From assembly GCA_012729375.1 (NCBI GenBank), contig JAAYDE010000114.1:60444-124443 (forward strand): DNA of 64,000 nt, written 5' to 3'. Both the position numbers and the translations under genes were made by a program. Source of the DNA: Deltaproteobacteria bacterium. GTDB lineage: Bacteria; Desulfobacterota; Desulfuromonadia; Desulfuromonadales; JAAYDE01. The notes under the pieces were generated by a model. It ran no database searches and was not told the DNA's origin. It saw nothing but the letters and a program-made list of their open reading frames with translations. Shown here piece by piece: positions 1 to 10,026 of this stretch (positions are counted from its first letter, which is position 1; each line of letters starts with the position of its first letter).

Positions 1-399
1 CGATTTGCTCGCTTCTTGGCCGATATTGACCTGGATGAGAAGATCGATGGTTCGGTCGATTTTCCCCCATTGGCGGCTGATCTCTGCCGCCAGGTGGAGG
101 CGGTCGACGGAGTGGATCAGCGCTACCTTGCCAGCCAGGTATTTGACCTTGTTGGTCTGCAGGGCGCCGACGAAATGCCACTCGACGGCTTCCGGGACCG
201 TCCTTTCCTTGTCCATGAATTCCTGGACGTAGCTTTCCCCGAAGAGGGTCTGGCCGGCGGCAACAGCCTCTTCAATGGCGGTGGCCGGCTTGGTTTTGGA
301 AACAGCCACCAGCCGCACATCGTCTACATTTCTGCCGGAACGTTTGCAGGCCGCCTGCATCCGCTCCCGCACCCAAGCCAGGTTCTCCGCGATGGACAT
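1..399 (-). CDS. yggS: YggS/PLPBP-family PLP-binding protein, C-terminal part missing
   Basis: Family role: PLP-binding homeostasis protein that buffers pyridoxal phosphate and affects amino-acid metabolism in the cytosol; no enzymatic activity is firmly known. The first 133 residues are visible and the gene runs off the left edge. The PLP-lysine motif VSKTKP lies at residues 33-38 (Lys35), followed by FGESYVQEF and the WHFVGALQ-NK motif typical of the family fold-type III barrel. The ATG follows the maf stop by four bases, preceded by a GGGGA stretch, so it is probably the last visible gene of a trmFO-maf-yggS operon. Truncation is due to the window, not to a mutation. Confidence 0.9.
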   Translation of the reverse strand, partial: MSIAENLAWVRERMQAACKRSGRNVDDVRLVAVSKTKPATAIEEAVAAGQTLFGESYVQEFMDKERTVPEAVEWHFVGALQTNKVKYLAGKVALIHSVDRLHLAAEISRQWGKIDRTIDLLIQVNIGQEASKS

Positions 400-403
400 G
401 GTT

Positions 404-1057
404 TCAATCCCCGATGGTTTGCTTTTCCCCAGGAACACAGCACCCCCCCGACTCTTTTGCTGAAAAGGCGGCAAAGAGGTGCGCTGCTCCCAGCTCCGCC
501 AACACTTCCACCACCTCACAGAGGGGCAGGCCGACGACGTTGGTGTAACTGCCGTGGACGGCACGCACCATGAAGGCGCCGATCCCCTGCACGGCGTAGG
601 CGCCGGCCTTGTCGAAAGGCTCGCCGGTATCGAGGTAGGCAAGGATTTCGGTGTCGCTGAGCTGGCGGAAGATCACTTCGGTAACGGCGGCCCCGGAACG
701 GGTCGCGTCGGAAATCCGGTCGTGGACGGCGTAGCCGGACACGACCTGGTGCGCACGTCCCGCCAGGGAGCGGAGCATGGCGAAGGCCTCGTCCCTGTCC
801 TTCGGCTTTCCCAGCAATTCGGCGTCGCGGACGACGATGGTGTCACTGCCCAGAAACCAGCGCCCCGGCACGTCCTTTTTCGCGGCGACATCGGCGGCTT
901 TGGCGATGCTGAGGCGGATGACATGATCCCGCGGTGTTTCGCCGTCCAGGGGTTCCTCGGCAACGGCGCTGGGGACGACACGGCAGAAGATACCCACCGA
1001 AGCAAGCAGGTCGCGTCGGCGCGGTGAGGCGGAAGCCAGCACCAGTTCTGTGTCCAC
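404..1057 (-). CDS. maf: Maf-family nucleoside triphosphate pyrophosphatase
   Basis: Cytosolic house-cleaning enzyme of the Maf/HAM1 superfamily that hydrolyses dTTP/UTP or modified nucleotides to monophosphates and pyrophosphate. The 217-residue product has the signature LASASPRR near the N-terminus (residues 7-14), the SDTIV motif, and the C-terminal GSYTNVVGLPL block. A GTG start one base after the trmFO stop is chosen because GGAAAGGGAG lies just upstream and the longer open frame would run far into trmFO. The tail is about 20 residues longer than a minimal Maf. Which nucleotide it prefers cannot be read with confidence. Confidence 0.92.
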   Translation of the reverse strand: MDTELVLASASPRRRDLLASVGIFCRVVPSAVAEEPLDGETPRDHVIRLSIAKAADVAAKKDVPGRWFLGSDTIVVRDAELLGKPKDRDEAFAMLRSLAGRAHQVVSGYAVHDRISDATRSGAAVTEVIFRQLSDTEILAYLDTGEPFDKAGAYAVQGIGAFMVRAVHGSYTNVVGLPLCEVVEVLAELGAAHLFAAFSAKESGGCCVPGEKQTIGD

Positions 1058-1058
1058 C

Positions 1059-2405
1059 TTAATACTCCCTTTCCTGTTTTTCAATCTCGCTCCACCATTT
1101 TTCCGTATCCGCCAGGGCCCGTTGGGCCAGGGCCAGGCGCCGCTCCGAACGCTTGCGGATCGGTTTTCCGGCCAGCGGCGGAAAAAGGCCGTAATGGACA
1201 TTCGACGGCTGGAAATGGTCCGGGTCGGCCTCGGTAAGGTGGGTGAGCAGCGCCCCCAAGGCCGTGGTGGGCGGCGGCGGCGTGTAGAGCAGGCCGCGCA
1301 CTTTGCGGGCGGCGGCGATGCCGGCCAGAAAGCCGGTTGCGGCTGATTCCACGTAACCTTCCACGCCGCTGATCTGGCCGGCGAAGAAAAAGCCGTCGCG
1401 CCCATTGAGTTCCAACGTCCGCAGCAGACAACGGGGGGCGTTGATAAAGGTGTTGCGGTGCATGCTGCCGAGGCGGGCAAAAACCGCTTTTTCCAGGCCG
1501 GGGATGAGGCGGAAGACGCGCCGCTGTTCCGGATAGGTCAGCTTGGTCTGGAAGCCGACCAGGTTGAATAACGTCCCGGCCTGGTTCTCCCTGCGCAGTT
1601 GAAGCACGGCGAAGGGCTCGCGGCCGGTGCGCGGGTCCTTGAGACCCACCGGCTTCATCGGGCCGAAGGCGAGGGTCATCTCCCCCCGTTCGGCGAGAAT
1701 TTCGATAGGCATGCACCCCTCGAAATGGAGACCTTTTTCGAAGTCCCGGTATGGGACTTTTTCCGCGCCGCGCAGTTCCGCCACGAAATGGCGGTACTCA
1801 CCTTCCGTCAGCGGGCAGTTGAGGTAATCCGCCCCTCCTTTGTCATAACGGGAGCCCCACCAGACCTTATCCATATCGATGGAATCGGCCTCGACGATGG
1901 GGGCGATGGCATCATAGAAATAGAGGCGGTCGCTGCCGGTCAGGGCGGCGATTTTTTCCAGCAGGGTTGCGGAAGTCAGCGGGCCCGAGGCGATGACAGC
2001 CGCCTTCGCCGCCGGGAAAGCGGTCACTTCCTGGCGGACCAGGTCGATGGCGGTGTGGCGGGCGATTCTTTCGCTGATGAAAGCTGAAAAAAGCTCCCGG
2101 TCGACGGCCAGGGCACCCCCTGCCTCAACCCGGCAGGCATCGGCCGCTTCCATGAAGAGGGAACCGCAGTGGCGCAGTTCCTCTTTGAGGCAGCCGACGG
2201 CGTTGGTCAGACTGATGCCCCGAAAGCTGTTGGAACAGACCAGCTCGGCCAGTTGTTCGCTGTGGTGGGCCGGCGAGAAATGGTGCGGTTTCATCTCCAA
2301 AAGGCGCACCCGGACGCCGCTTCGGGCGGCCTGCCAGGCGGCTTCGCAGCCGGCCAGGCCGGCGCCGACAACAATAAGCGGTTCGGCATCGGGGGAGGGG
2401 TTCAT
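1059..2405 (-). CDS. trmFO: Methylenetetrahydrofolate-tRNA-(uracil-54-C5)-methyltransferase TrmFO
   Basis: Flavoprotein that makes ribothymidine at position 54 of tRNA using methylenetetrahydrofolate and a reduced FAD. The 448-residue product opens with the dinucleotide fold [13 protein letters not shown] and continues with the GidA-like blocks SNSFRG and [14 protein letters not shown] sequence (YFYDAIAPI). Length fits TrmFO (about 435-450) rather than the longer MnmG. ATG at 2405 has GGAG a few bases upstream; the upstream extension in the same frame has no comparable site. It lies between topA and maf, an order common in Desulfuromonadales and Firmicutes-like trmFO loci. Confidence 0.93.
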   Translation of the reverse strand: MNPSPDAEPLIVVGAGLAGCEAAWQAARSGVRVRLLEMKPHHFSPAHHSEQLAELVCSNSFRGISLTNAVGCLKEELRHCGSLFMEAADACRVEAGGALAVDRELFSAFISERIARHTAIDLVRQEVTAFPAAKAAVIASGPLTSATLLEKIAALTGSDRLYFYDAIAPIVEADSIDMDKVWWGSRYDKGGADYLNCPLTEGEYRHFVAELRGAEKVPYRDFEKGLHFEGCMPIEILAERGEMTLAFGPMKPVGLKDPRTGREPFAVLQLRRENQAGTLFNLVGFQTKLTYPEQRRVFRLIPGLEKAVFARLGSMHRNTFINAPRCLLRTLELNGRDGFFFAGQISGVEGYVESAATGFLAGIAAARKVRGLLYTPPPPTTALGALLTHLTEADPDHFQPSNVHYGLFPPLAGKPIRKRSERRLALAQRALADTEKWWSEIEKQEREY

Positions 2406-2538
2406 GAAACTCCGCAAGGCATGGAACAGGCAGACAAACGGCATGGAACAACCGCTATTAAAGCAGTAAAAAGAGGGAGGAGCAAGGGAAAGGTGGCGCG
2501 ACGGGCGGTGCAGGGTCCGCCGGAACCGTTCTCCGGTG

Positions 2539-4947
2539 TTACTTTTTGGAACTCGTTTTGGGGGCTTTGACTGCCTTGGCGGTTTTTCCCTTTTTGGCCG
2601 TCGACGTTTTGCTTTCCGCTTTTTTCACTGGTTTTTCGGGGGCTTCGAGCTGATGCCGCCAGTCGCAGCCTTCCCGGGCGCATTTGCGGTAACGCCCGTC
2701 CCGCTTGGTGGTCTTTTCGACGACGATGGGGTAGCTGCATTTGGGACACGCCTCATTGACCGGAAGATCCCAGAGGGCGAATTTGCAGGAAGGATAGCGG
2801 TTGCAGGAGTAGAAAATCTTGCCGTAGCGGCTCTTTTTCTCTTGCAGTTCCCCTTCGTGGCAGGCCGGACAGGGAATGCCGAGGCCTTTGGGTTTGAACA
2901 GAGGTTGGATATTCTTGCATTTCGGGTAGGCGGAGCAGGCCAGGAATTTGCCGTAGCGCCCGCTTTTGATCAGCATCGGCGCGCCGCATTTCTCGCATTT
3001 CTCTTCCGAGTAGACCTGCTCCTTCTCTTCCTCGACGGCCAGGGATTCGGTGAAACGGCACTCGGGAAAGCCGGAACAGGCCAAAAATTTTCCCGAGCGG
3101 CCCAGCTTGATGACCAGTTTCTGACCACACTTGGGGCAGAGGCGGTCCGTGGTCTCGGTGGTGATCTCCTGTTTGCTGACCTCGACTTCCTTCTGCTTCA
3201 GCAGGGCGATGAAGGGCTCCCAGAATTCCCGGAGCATCGGCCGCCATTTTTTCTCTCCGCGGGAGATGGCGTCCAGAGCCTCTTCCATCTGGGCGGTGAA
3301 TTCGTAATCGACATACCTGGTGAAATGGGCCGACAGCAGATCGCTGACCACCATCCCGAGATCCTCCGGGAAAAAGGTCCGTTTTTCCAGGCGGGCGTAC
3401 TTGCGGGTCACCAGGGTATTCATGATCGGCGCGTAGGTGGAGGGACGGCCGATGCCGTTTTCCTCCAGGGTCTTGACCAGGGCGGCCTCGGTGAAACGGG
3501 GCGGAGGCTGGGTGAAGTGCTGTTCGGGGAGAAGGCTTTGGCAGGTGACCGTTTCTCCCTGTTTGACCGGGGGCAGGGTTCCTTCTTTGTCGCCTTCCTG
3601 ACCGTTTTCGTCGATCCCTTCGATGTAGAGCTTCATGAAGCCGGGGAAGCGGATCACCTGGCCGTTGGCGCGGAACAGGAAACGCTCGCCGGACTCGTTG
3701 AGAGGTGCTTCAGGCTCATCCGAGGTTTTTTGGGCCTCAATATCGACGGTGGTGGTGTCGAGGACGGCTGCCGCCATCTGGGAGGCGATGGCCCTCCGCC
3801 AGATCAGGTCGTAGAGGCGGAACTGATCGGGACTCAGATGGGATTTCACCTTCTCGGGAAGATTGGCGAAGGAGGTGGGGCGGATCGCTTCGTGGGCTTC
3901 CTGGGCGTTTTTCGCCTTGCTCTTGAATTCCCGGGGAACGGCGAGGGTGTAGTCGGCGCCGAAGCGCTGGCCGATGACGTCGCGGGCTTCGGCGAGGGCT
4001 TCCGTGGAGAGGATCACCGAGTCGGTACGCATGTATGTGATCAGGCCGACGGCACCGCCGCCGATATCGATCCCTTCGTAGAGTTTCTGGGCCGTGCTCA
4101 TCGTCTTGCCGGCGGAAAAACCAAGCTTGCGGCTAGCTTCCTGCTGCAGGGTGCTGGTGGTGAAGGGGGGGGCGGGATTACGTTTCTTCTCTTTGGCGGT
4201 CACCGCGGCGATGCGGAAGTCGCTGCCTTTAATCCGGCTTTCCAACTGCCGGGCCGCTTCCTGGGTACCGATATCGAATTTGTCCAATTTCTTGTCGCCG
4301 ATGGCGACGAGGCGAGCCTTGAACTCACCGCCCCCGACGTTTTCCAGCAGGGCGTCGATGGTCCAGTATTCCTTCGTCTGGAAAGCCTGGATCTCCTTCT
4401 CCCTTTCGCACATCAGGCGCAGGGCCACCGATTGGACCCGGCCGGCGGAGAGGCCGTAACGGATCTTTTTCCACAGGAAGGGAGAGAGATTGAAGCCGAC
4501 CAGATAGTCGAGGATGGAACGGGCCTGCTGGGCATCCACCAGAGATTGGGCGATGCCGCGGGGTTCGGCCATCGCTTTACGGATGGCGTTCTGGGTGATC
4601 TCGTGGAAGGTGACCCGGCGCACAGCCAGCTTGGCGTCGCTTTCCGTAAGGCCCAGCGCTTCCAGCAGGTGCCAGGCTATGGCCTCCCCTTCCCGGTCGG
4701 GGTCGGTGGCCAGGATCAATTCGGAGCTGGTGAGGGATTCCTTGCGGATATGGTCCAGATAGACCTTGCTTTTGGCCAGGATCTCGTAGCGGGGCTCGAA
4801 ATCCCGGCCGACATCCACCGAGCCCTTGCGGCTCGGCAGGGCGCGGACATGGCCGTAGGAGGCCAGCACCTTGTAGCCTTTGCCGAGAAATTTTTCGATC
4901 GTTTTCGCCTTGGCCGGCGATTCAACGATGACCAGGGATTTCGCCAT
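2539..4947 (-). CDS. topA: DNA topoisomerase I (type IA)
   Basis: Relaxes negative supercoils by transient single-strand cleavage. The 802-residue product begins with the Toprim domain ([26 protein letters not shown] near residue 82) and has the catalytic tyrosine in LITYMRTDS (about Tyr305). Four C-terminal zinc-ribbon repeats follow: [24 protein letters not shown] and CPKCSYPI, then a lysine-rich tail (residues about 770-802). ATG at 4947 has GAGGA upstream. The gene follows smg after a terminator, so it may have its own promoter. A 933-codon open frame lies antisense to it and is judged a codon-bias shadow. Confidence 0.97.
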   Translation of the reverse strand: MAKSLVIVESPAKAKTIEKFLGKGYKVLASYGHVRALPSRKGSVDVGRDFEPRYEILAKSKVYLDHIRKESLTSSELILATDPDREGEAIAWHLLEALGLTESDAKLAVRRVTFHEITQNAIRKAMAEPRGIAQSLVDAQQARSILDYLVGFNLSPFLWKKIRYGLSAGRVQSVALRLMCEREKEIQAFQTKEYWTIDALLENVGGGEFKARLVAIGDKKLDKFDIGTQEAARQLESRIKGSDFRIAAVTAKEKKRNPAPPFTTSTLQQEASRKLGFSAGKTMSTAQKLYEGIDIGGGAVGLITYMRTDSVILSTEALAEARDVIGQRFGADYTLAVPREFKSKAKNAQEAHEAIRPTSFANLPEKVKSHLSPDQFRLYDLIWRRAIASQMAAAVLDTTTVDIEAQKTSDEPEAPLNESGERFLFRANGQVIRFPGFMKLYIEGIDENGQEGDKEGTLPPVKQGETVTCQSLLPEQHFTQPPPRFTEAALVKTLEENGIGRPSTYAPIMNTLVTRKYARLEKRTFFPEDLGMVVSDLLSAHFTRYVDYEFTAQMEEALDAISRGEKKWRPMLREFWEPFIALLKQKEVEVSKQEITTETTDRLCPKCGQKLVIKLGRSGKFLACSGFPECRFTESLAVEEEKEQVYSEEKCEKCGAPMLIKSGRYGKFLACSAYPKCKNIQPLFKPKGLGIPCPACHEGELQEKKSRYGKIFYSCNRYPSCKFALWDLPVNEACPKCSYPIVVEKTTKRDGRYRKCAREGCDWRHQLEAPEKPVKKAESKTSTAKKGKTAKAVKAPKTSSKK

Positions 4948-4994
4948 CTCTTTCCTCAAATAAATGCTCGGGGTTGCGATATCACCGCGGCAAA

Positions 4995-5022
4995 CAAAAA
5001 GGCCGCAGTGTCCGCCGCGGCC
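4995..5022 (-). terminator. Intrinsic terminator downstream of smg
   Basis: Read on the minus strand, GGCCGC (5022-5017) pairs with GCGGCC (5006-5001) around a ten-base loop and is followed by TTTTTG. It lies ten bases after the smg stop, so it should separate dprA-smg from topA. Confidence 0.75.
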
Positions 5023-5031
5023 CCTTGCCTG

Positions 5032-5505
5032 TCAATGGTAGAGCAGCGACCATTCGTCTTTGAGGAGACATTCGATTTCACGGTCATAATGCTTCAGTGT
5101 ACGGGAAAACAGGGTGATGGCAACCAACGCCTTGACGTCCTGCAGGGTCGCATCGCCGTCATTCATGGAGAGCACGTTGCTGATGATCTCATCCATTTCG
5201 TCGGCGTTGACCAGGCCGAGGGTCCACAGGCGCGACAGCAGGCCTTGGGAATCCAGGGAAAGGGCGTTCTTTTCCTCGGCGGAGAACACACGGAAGGTAT
5301 GGTTGGCTGGGGTCTCCCCTTCCCCCTCGATGGTTAACGTTTCGGCGGAGAGGTTTTCGATCCAGCTGAATGCGGCATTGATCTCGTCAAGATTGAAACC
5401 GACGCTGATCAGTTCCTGGATGATGCTGTCATCGTTGAGGAACTCATTTTTTTCAAAAACGTATTGGGCGATAAAATTGACGATCGCCAGAACCCGGTCT
5501 CTCAA
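5032..5505 (-). CDS. smg: Smg/DUF494-family protein
   Basis: Small acidic cytosolic protein of 157 residues of the Smg (DUF494) family, whose biochemical role is unsettled; it is classically encoded next to dprA (smf). The family's start (RVLAIVNFIAQYVFE) and its end (LKDEWSLLYH) are both present, so the gene is full length. It starts 11 bases after the dprA stop, with AAGAACC upstream weakly resembling a ribosome site (GGAGGTTC on the coding strand), consistent with a dprA-smg operon that ends at the terminator just downstream. Confidence 0.9.
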   Translation of the reverse strand: MRDRVLAIVNFIAQYVFEKNEFLNDDSIIQELISVGFNLDEINAAFSWIENLSAETLTIEGEGETPANHTFRVFSAEEKNALSLDSQGLLSRLWTLGLVNADEMDEIISNVLSMNDGDATLQDVKALVAITLFSRTLKHYDREIECLLKDEWSLLYH

Positions 5506-5516
5506 AGAACCTCCTA

Positions 5517-6626
5517 TCAGGGGGTCGATGATAGTTTCCTGTTCACGATGAAGTGCATGCCGGGAAGCCGCGAAACCACCCCCTCAAGTTCCAGGTGCAG
5601 TAACGTAGCGGAAACATCCCCGGGTGTCAAGCCGCTTCTCTGAACGATTTCATCGAGATGACAGGGGCCCTCCGCCAAGAGACGGCAGAGAGCAGTTTCT
5701 TTTTCAGAGCGGGGTGGGGTGGCTGTAAGGGCGCTTTTCCGCGCTGATCCGGCCTGCGGCGGGGCGCCGAGGACCTCCAGCAGATCACGGCTGCCGGAGA
5801 TCAGAGTGGCACCGTCCTTGAGAAGTTGATTGACGCCTTCGCTGTGGGAGGAATAGACGGGGCCGGGTACAGCGAAGACCTCCCGCCCCTGCTGCAGTGC
5901 GAAATCGGCGGTGATCAGCGATCCGCTGTTCTTGGCGGCCTCCACCACCACGACACCGCGGCTGAGGCCGCTGATGATGCGGTTGCGTCCCGGAAAGTTG
6001 GCCGCCAGGGGTGCCACCCCGGGCGGGTATTCCCCCAGCAGCATGCCCTTTTCGAGAATGCGCGAAAAGAGTTTGCAGTGTTCGGGGGGATAAATCTGGT
6101 CGATGCCGCAGCCAAGGACGGCAATGGTAAGGCCGCCGTCCAGTGCTCCTTCATGGGCAGCGCCGTCGATACCGCGGGCGGCGCCGCTGACGATGGTGAT
6201 GCCGTGGGCCGCCAAATCGGCGCAGAGATCCCGGGTAAAGCGGATCATGGCGCTCGAGGCGCGCCGTGATCCGACCACCGCCAGGCAGTTGTCGGCCGCG
6301 CATTCCCCCCTGGCGAAAAGCAGCGCGGGCGGGTCGAAGATCTCCCTCAGCAGCGGCGGATAGGCTTGGCGATCGCGGTAGGTGATTATGCGCGTACCGG
6401 TTTCTGCCAGGACGGCCAGTGTCTTGTGCAGGCGGTCATCGTCTGCGGCGATGATTTCGGCGGCAACCGGGAGAGGGATTCCCCCCTTGTCAAGCAATTG
6501 CCGCGGGTCCGCTTCCAAAACTTCCCGGCTGCCGGAAAAGGCCTCCATGAGCCGGAGCAGGCGCGCCCTGCCGATGCCCGGACTTAGAGAAAGCCGCAGC
6601 CATCCGCGTTCTTCATCAGGGATCAT
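5517..6626 (-). CDS. dprA: DNA-processing protein DprA
   Basis: Binds incoming single-stranded DNA during natural transformation and loads RecA. The 369-residue protein has an N-terminal helical SAM-like region (LSLSPGIGRARLLRL), the Rossmann-type DprA core with the VVGSRRAS motif, GAARGIDGAAHEGAL, and the LSRGVVVVEA block, then a C-terminal winged-helix (about 300-369). All conserved parts are intact. It probably heads a two-gene unit with smg. Presence of dprA alone does not show that the organism is competent, since many non-transformable bacteria keep it. Confidence 0.95.
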   Translation of the reverse strand: MIPDEERGWLRLSLSPGIGRARLLRLMEAFSGSREVLEADPRQLLDKGGIPLPVAAEIIAADDDRLHKTLAVLAETGTRIITYRDRQAYPPLLREIFDPPALLFARGECAADNCLAVVGSRRASSAMIRFTRDLCADLAAHGITIVSGAARGIDGAAHEGALDGGLTIAVLGCGIDQIYPPEHCKLFSRILEKGMLLGEYPPGVAPLAANFPGRNRIISGLSRGVVVVEAAKNSGSLITADFALQQGREVFAVPGPVYSSHSEGVNQLLKDGATLISGSRDLLEVLGAPPQAGSARKSALTATPPRSEKETALCRLLAEGPCHLDEIVQRSGLTPGDVSATLLHLELEGVVSRLPGMHFIVNRKLSSTP

Positions 6627-6785
6627 GACGGATTGTCCACCAGGCCACCCCCAAAAACATCTTTATGCCCTGAGGCCGTCTTGCCGTTAATTTATAAAGG
6701 CGCAAAGGAAAGTGACAACCGTTCTCTCTTTTTTTCTGAATCCCGGCAATTGCCTGATGCAGTTATTCAGCCGGTACCTAAAGAA

Positions 6786-6813
6786 GAGGGGCTGGAAACA
6801 TCTCCAGCCCCTC
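6786..6813 (-). terminator. Intrinsic terminator downstream of the LysM gene
   Basis: On the minus strand GGGGCTGGA (6811-6803) pairs perfectly with TCCAGCCCC (6796-6788) across a six-base loop and is followed by TCTTCTTT. It lies about 50 bases after the LysM gene stop and upstream of dprA, closing the two-gene envelope operon. Confidence 0.8.
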
Positions 6814-6861
6814 GGCCGCAAAAAAATTGCCGGTTCAGCGCCAGCGCCGGAGGGAGGTCCG

Positions 6862-7851
6862 TCACTGGACCACGGTATACACCTTGTCGCCGACGAATAC
6901 CGTTTCCCGGCATTTGAGAATCAGGGCGGAGCTGGTCTTTTCCTGGGTTTCAAGAACCACGGCGTTGCCGAGAAAGATATCGGGAAGGGAGACGTCTACC
7001 TTGACCAGGGACCGGTCGGTGACCTTTCTTTCTCTTGCCAGATAGAGCAGGTTGCCTGGTTCGAGGCCGTCGGCGGCGCCGAGATCGACATGGACGACAT
7101 CATAGGAGGCGAGGCTCTCCTGATCCGCCGAGGAGGCGACTACATAGCCGGAAAGAAAATTCCGGGCCCTTTTGAGATCGATATGGTAATCCCTGACGGG
7201 GGAGGGCATGATCCGGCTGCCCCGTTCGATCTCCTTGTAGCTTTCCCTGACCACGGCCGTTGCCACGGAAGGATTGACCTCCATGATCTGAACGGTACCC
7301 AGGTTCATGACCCGATAACCCAGCATGGTTCCCGTGCGCGGATGGCGGAGCGCTTTGTCGGCGCGGAAGGCGAGGAAGGTTTCGCCGATTTCGACCGGAT
7401 AATGCATCTGGATGAACAGGGTATCATCCTTGGCCATCAGCAGCCGGTTGTCCACCGAATCGATAATGACCCCCGCCCCCTGAAGGTCTCGTTCACTGAT
7501 AAAGCCGTCCGCTCCGCCGAAGGTTTTGATGGTGATGGCATCTGCGCCGATCTGCTCGGCCAGTACATCGGCTCCGGCGGTATCTGCCCCCTTTTCCCCC
7601 ACCAGCAGAATGCGCCCATCGTATATGGCGATTTCCTGCCCCGGATAGATCAGATGGGGATTGGTGACAAAGGGGTTGTTGGACCAAAGATTGGGCCAAT
7701 AATCAGGGTCCTTGAGAAAACGCTGGGAGATCCCCCACAGGGTATCCCCCTTCGTGATGACATAGGTCTGGGGGACTCCTTTGGCGAAAATCAGAACCGG
7801 TAACAAAAAGATCGCACCGAAAAGAAGAACGATGGTTTTTTTGGTCACCAT
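6862..7851 (-). CDS. Exported LysM-domain protein
   Basis: 329 residues with a cleavable-looking signal peptide (residues 1-23, ending near IFAKG) and one LysM domain at about 28-80 (YVITKGDTLWGIS, then YPGQEI), so it should sit in the periplasm and bind peptidoglycan. The remaining 250 residues are beta-rich with no motif I recognise; no catalytic signature is visible. It lies 21 bases downstream of a TPR lipoprotein gene, suggesting a cell-envelope operon. The C-terminal part resembles LysM proteins common in Geobacter-type genomes whose function is not established. Confidence 0.82.
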   Translation of the reverse strand: MVTKKTIVLLFGAIFLLPVLIFAKGVPQTYVITKGDTLWGISQRFLKDPDYWPNLWSNNPFVTNPHLIYPGQEIAIYDGRILLVGEKGADTAGADVLAEQIGADAITIKTFGGADGFISERDLQGAGVIIDSVDNRLLMAKDDTLFIQMHYPVEIGETFLAFRADKALRHPRTGTMLGYRVMNLGTVQIMEVNPSVATAVVRESYKEIERGSRIMPSPVRDYHIDLKRARNFLSGYVVASSADQESLASYDVVHVDLGAADGLEPGNLLYLARERKVTDRSLVKVDVSLPDIFLGNAVVLETQEKTSSALILKCRETVFVGDKVYTVVQ

Positions 7852-7872
7852 GTCGAGCCCGTCCTTTGTTGG

Positions 7873-8565
7873 TTATGGAGTTCGCAATTCCGGCATGCTT
7901 TGCCGCAGCGTCTGTGCCGCGGCGCTTTCCGGATAAGTTTTTAAAAGAAATTCGGCTGTTTCCCTGGCCCGGGCATGGTCTTGCATCCTGTTCAGGATGG
8001 TCGCCATCCGGGCCAGGGATTCCGGCACCTTTTCGCTTGGCGGTTGCATGCCGGCAAGAAAGTCGAATTCTTTCAATGCCTGAGGGAATTCCTCCAGGGC
8101 GTAGTGGCTTTCGCCGAGCCAGAAACGGGCGTTCGGCGCATAGCTGTTGTCGGGATAGCGTTCCAGAAAAGCCTGGAATCCTCTGACCGCCTGCTGAAAT
8201 CGACCCGAAGCGTAGTTTCCGAAGGCCTCACGGTAGATCGCAGCCGGGGTGGCACTCCCGGTCCGCAAGCCTGGGGATGGGTCGAAAACGGGTTTTGGAG
8301 GTTCCGAAGTGACTTTTTCCGCGATTTGATGATCCAGGAGAGCTCGTTGTTCATTGATCCTGGCCTCCTGGTCCTGGACCCCTGCACGGTTTTTTTCCAC
8401 CTGGGCGGATATTTCCTGCAGTTTTTTCTCCAGCAGGGCGACCCTGTCCTCCAGGCCCTGTTGCCGGGCGGAAGGTGGTAAAGTCGCACAGGCTGACAAA
8501 GCAAAACTCACGCCAAGAAAAATCAGGAGTCCCAGAGATTTTATGTCTTTTCGATTTTCATTCAT
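7873..8565 (-). CDS. CpoB/YbgF-like TPR lipoprotein
   Basis: 230 residues. The N-terminus is a lipoprotein signal with lipobox LSAC (Cys26). A coiled coil at about 35-75 (LEDRVALLEKKLQEIS) is followed by TPR repeats from about residue 110 (IYREAFGNYASGRFQQAV, then YPDNSYAPNARFWLGE). This coiled-coil plus TPR plan is that of CpoB/YbgF, which links Tol-Pal with peptidoglycan synthesis at division. CpoB itself is usually not lipidated, and no tol genes are nearby, so orthology is uncertain. ATG at 8565 is preferred over an upstream in-frame TTG. It is the first gene of the unit with the LysM gene. Confidence 0.8.
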   Translation of the reverse strand: MNENRKDIKSLGLLIFLGVSFALSACATLPPSARQQGLEDRVALLEKKLQEISAQVEKNRAGVQDQEARINEQRALLDHQIAEKVTSEPPKPVFDPSPGLRTGSATPAAIYREAFGNYASGRFQQAVRGFQAFLERYPDNSYAPNARFWLGESHYALEEFPQALKEFDFLAGMQPPSEKVPESLARMATILNRMQDHARARETAEFLLKTYPESAAAQTLRQSMPELRTP

Positions 8566-8690
8566 GGATAAATGCTGTTTGAAGGAGGAAAGCAAGTTTC
8601 TGTGGTCACGATTCCAGCTCCCAGGTTAGAATGAAACGCTTTTCCAGGTAAGGGAATATATCAATCGGTTGAGACAATCCATGACCGGGC

Positions 8691-8718
8691 TTGATTATTA
8701 CATTCCGGCGCATAATTA
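8691..8718 (+). promoter_or_regulatory. Candidate sigma-70-type promoter for the U32 gene
   Basis: TTGATT (8691-8696) and TAATTA (8713-8718) are 16 bases apart, in the AT-rich gap between divergent genes, 55 bases before the U32 start. Both boxes are imperfect. Confidence 0.35.
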
Positions 8719-8772
8719 CAAGTATCAAAAAAAGGCGGAGGACTCCAGTGTTTAATGAGGAGTGTTTAAAAA

Positions 8773-10002
8773 ATGGGGACTGAGGCGCCATTTCTTCCCG
8801 AGCTGTTGGCTCCCGCGGGAGATCCGGAAAAGCTTGCCACGGCCCTCCATTTTGGCGCCGATGCGGTCTATGTCGGCGGCGAGAAGTTCGGTTTGCGGGC
8901 CATGGCCGGTAATTTTTCTTTGCCGCAGCTTGCGGCGGCGCGGCGCCTCACCCGGGAGCGGGGGAAAAAGCTTTATTTGACCCTCAACGCCTATTTGGCA
9001 CCGGAAGATTTTTCGGATTTGGCAAACTATATAGAGGAATTGCGCCCCCTCAATCTGGACGCCTACATCGTTTCCGACCCGGGGGTCATCGATCTAATCC
9101 GCCGCATCGATCCGCAGCGAACGCTCCATCTTTCCACCCAGGCCAACACCACCAACGCCGCCGCCGCTGGTTTCTGGCAGAAAAACGGCATCCGCAGGGT
9201 CAATCTGGGGCGGGAATTGACCCTTTCACAGATAAGGACGATCCGTGGCGGCTGCGACCTGGAACTGGAGGCTTTTGTCCACGGCGCCCTGTGCATGGCC
9301 TATTCGGGGCGTTGCCTGCTGTCGGCGGCGTTGACTGGACGCAGCGCCAACCGCGGTGCCTGCGCCCATCCCTGCCGCTGGCGATACGCACTGCTGGAGG
9401 AGACCCGGCCGGGGGAGTATTTTCCCATCGCCGAGGACGAAACCGGCGCCTATATCCTCAACAGCCGCGATCTGTGCCTGATCGACTATCTCCCGGCCCT
9501 GGTCGGGGCTGGAATTGACTGCCTCAAGATCGAGGGGCGTATGAAAAGCCGCTACTATGTCGCCGTGGTCACCGATGTCTATCGAAACGCCCTGGATCAT
9601 CTCCAGGACGCGAGGGACCAGCACCCTCGTTGCGCCTGGCGCCATGAGCTGGAAACGGTGAGCCACCGGCCCTACGGGACGGGTTTTCTGTTTCCCGAAG
9701 CCGGTGGCCAGATCCATCCCTATTTCTCTTCTTACATCCGCTCCCACGATTTCGTCGGGGTGTTGGTGGAAAATTCCGGCGGATCCCCCCTGGTCCAGGT
9801 ACGCAACCGTTTTTTCCCCGGTGAAAAACTGGAACTGGTCGCGCCCGGTCTGGAACGGCTGCCTTTTACACCGGCGGAGATCAGAACCGCCGAGGGCGAT
9901 TCCCTGGTCGTGGCCCAACCCAACGCGGTGGTCGCTATCGATCTGCCTATCCAAGGAAAACCGGGAGATCTGTTGCGCCGTAAAAAACCGACAGGCTCCT
10001 GA
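8773..10002 (+). CDS. U32-family protein, TrhP-like tRNA hydroxylation protein
   Basis: 409 residues. U32 proteins once called collagenase-like peptidases include TrhP (YegQ), needed for 5-hydroxyuridine at tRNA position 34, and RlhA, which acts on 23S rRNA. The family signature is clear: EAFVHGALCMAYSGRC at about 166-181 and GACAHPCRW at about 196-203, giving four cysteines (174, 181, 197, 201) that bind an iron-sulfur cluster in characterised relatives. Length fits TrhP rather than the much longer RlhA. ATG at 8773 has AGGAG about 11 bases upstream. It converges with the phosphatase gene. The exact substrate RNA is inferred only from family. Confidence 0.82.
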   Translation: MGTEAPFLPELLAPAGDPEKLATALHFGADAVYVGGEKFGLRAMAGNFSLPQLAAARRLTRERGKKLYLTLNAYLAPEDFSDLANYIEELRPLNLDAYIVSDPGVIDLIRRIDPQRTLHLSTQANTTNAAAAGFWQKNGIRRVNLGRELTLSQIRTIRGGCDLELEAFVHGALCMAYSGRCLLSAALTGRSANRGACAHPCRWRYALLEETRPGEYFPIAEDETGAYILNSRDLCLIDYLPALVGAGIDCLKIEGRMKSRYYVAVVTDVYRNALDHLQDARDQHPRCAWRHELETVSHRPYGTGFLFPEAGGQIHPYFSSYIRSHDFVGVLVENSGGSPLVQVRNRFFPGEKLELVAPGLERLPFTPAEIRTAEGDSLVVAQPNAVVAIDLPIQGKPGDLLRRKKPTGS

Positions 10003-10026
10003 GGGTGACGGTGTTTTGCCCGTAGG

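Noticed and set aside
2536..5337. A 933-codon open frame on the plus strand
   Set aside because: It lies antisense across topA and smg, both clear genes; in GC-rich DNA the complementary frame often stays open. Its sequence has no recognisable domain.
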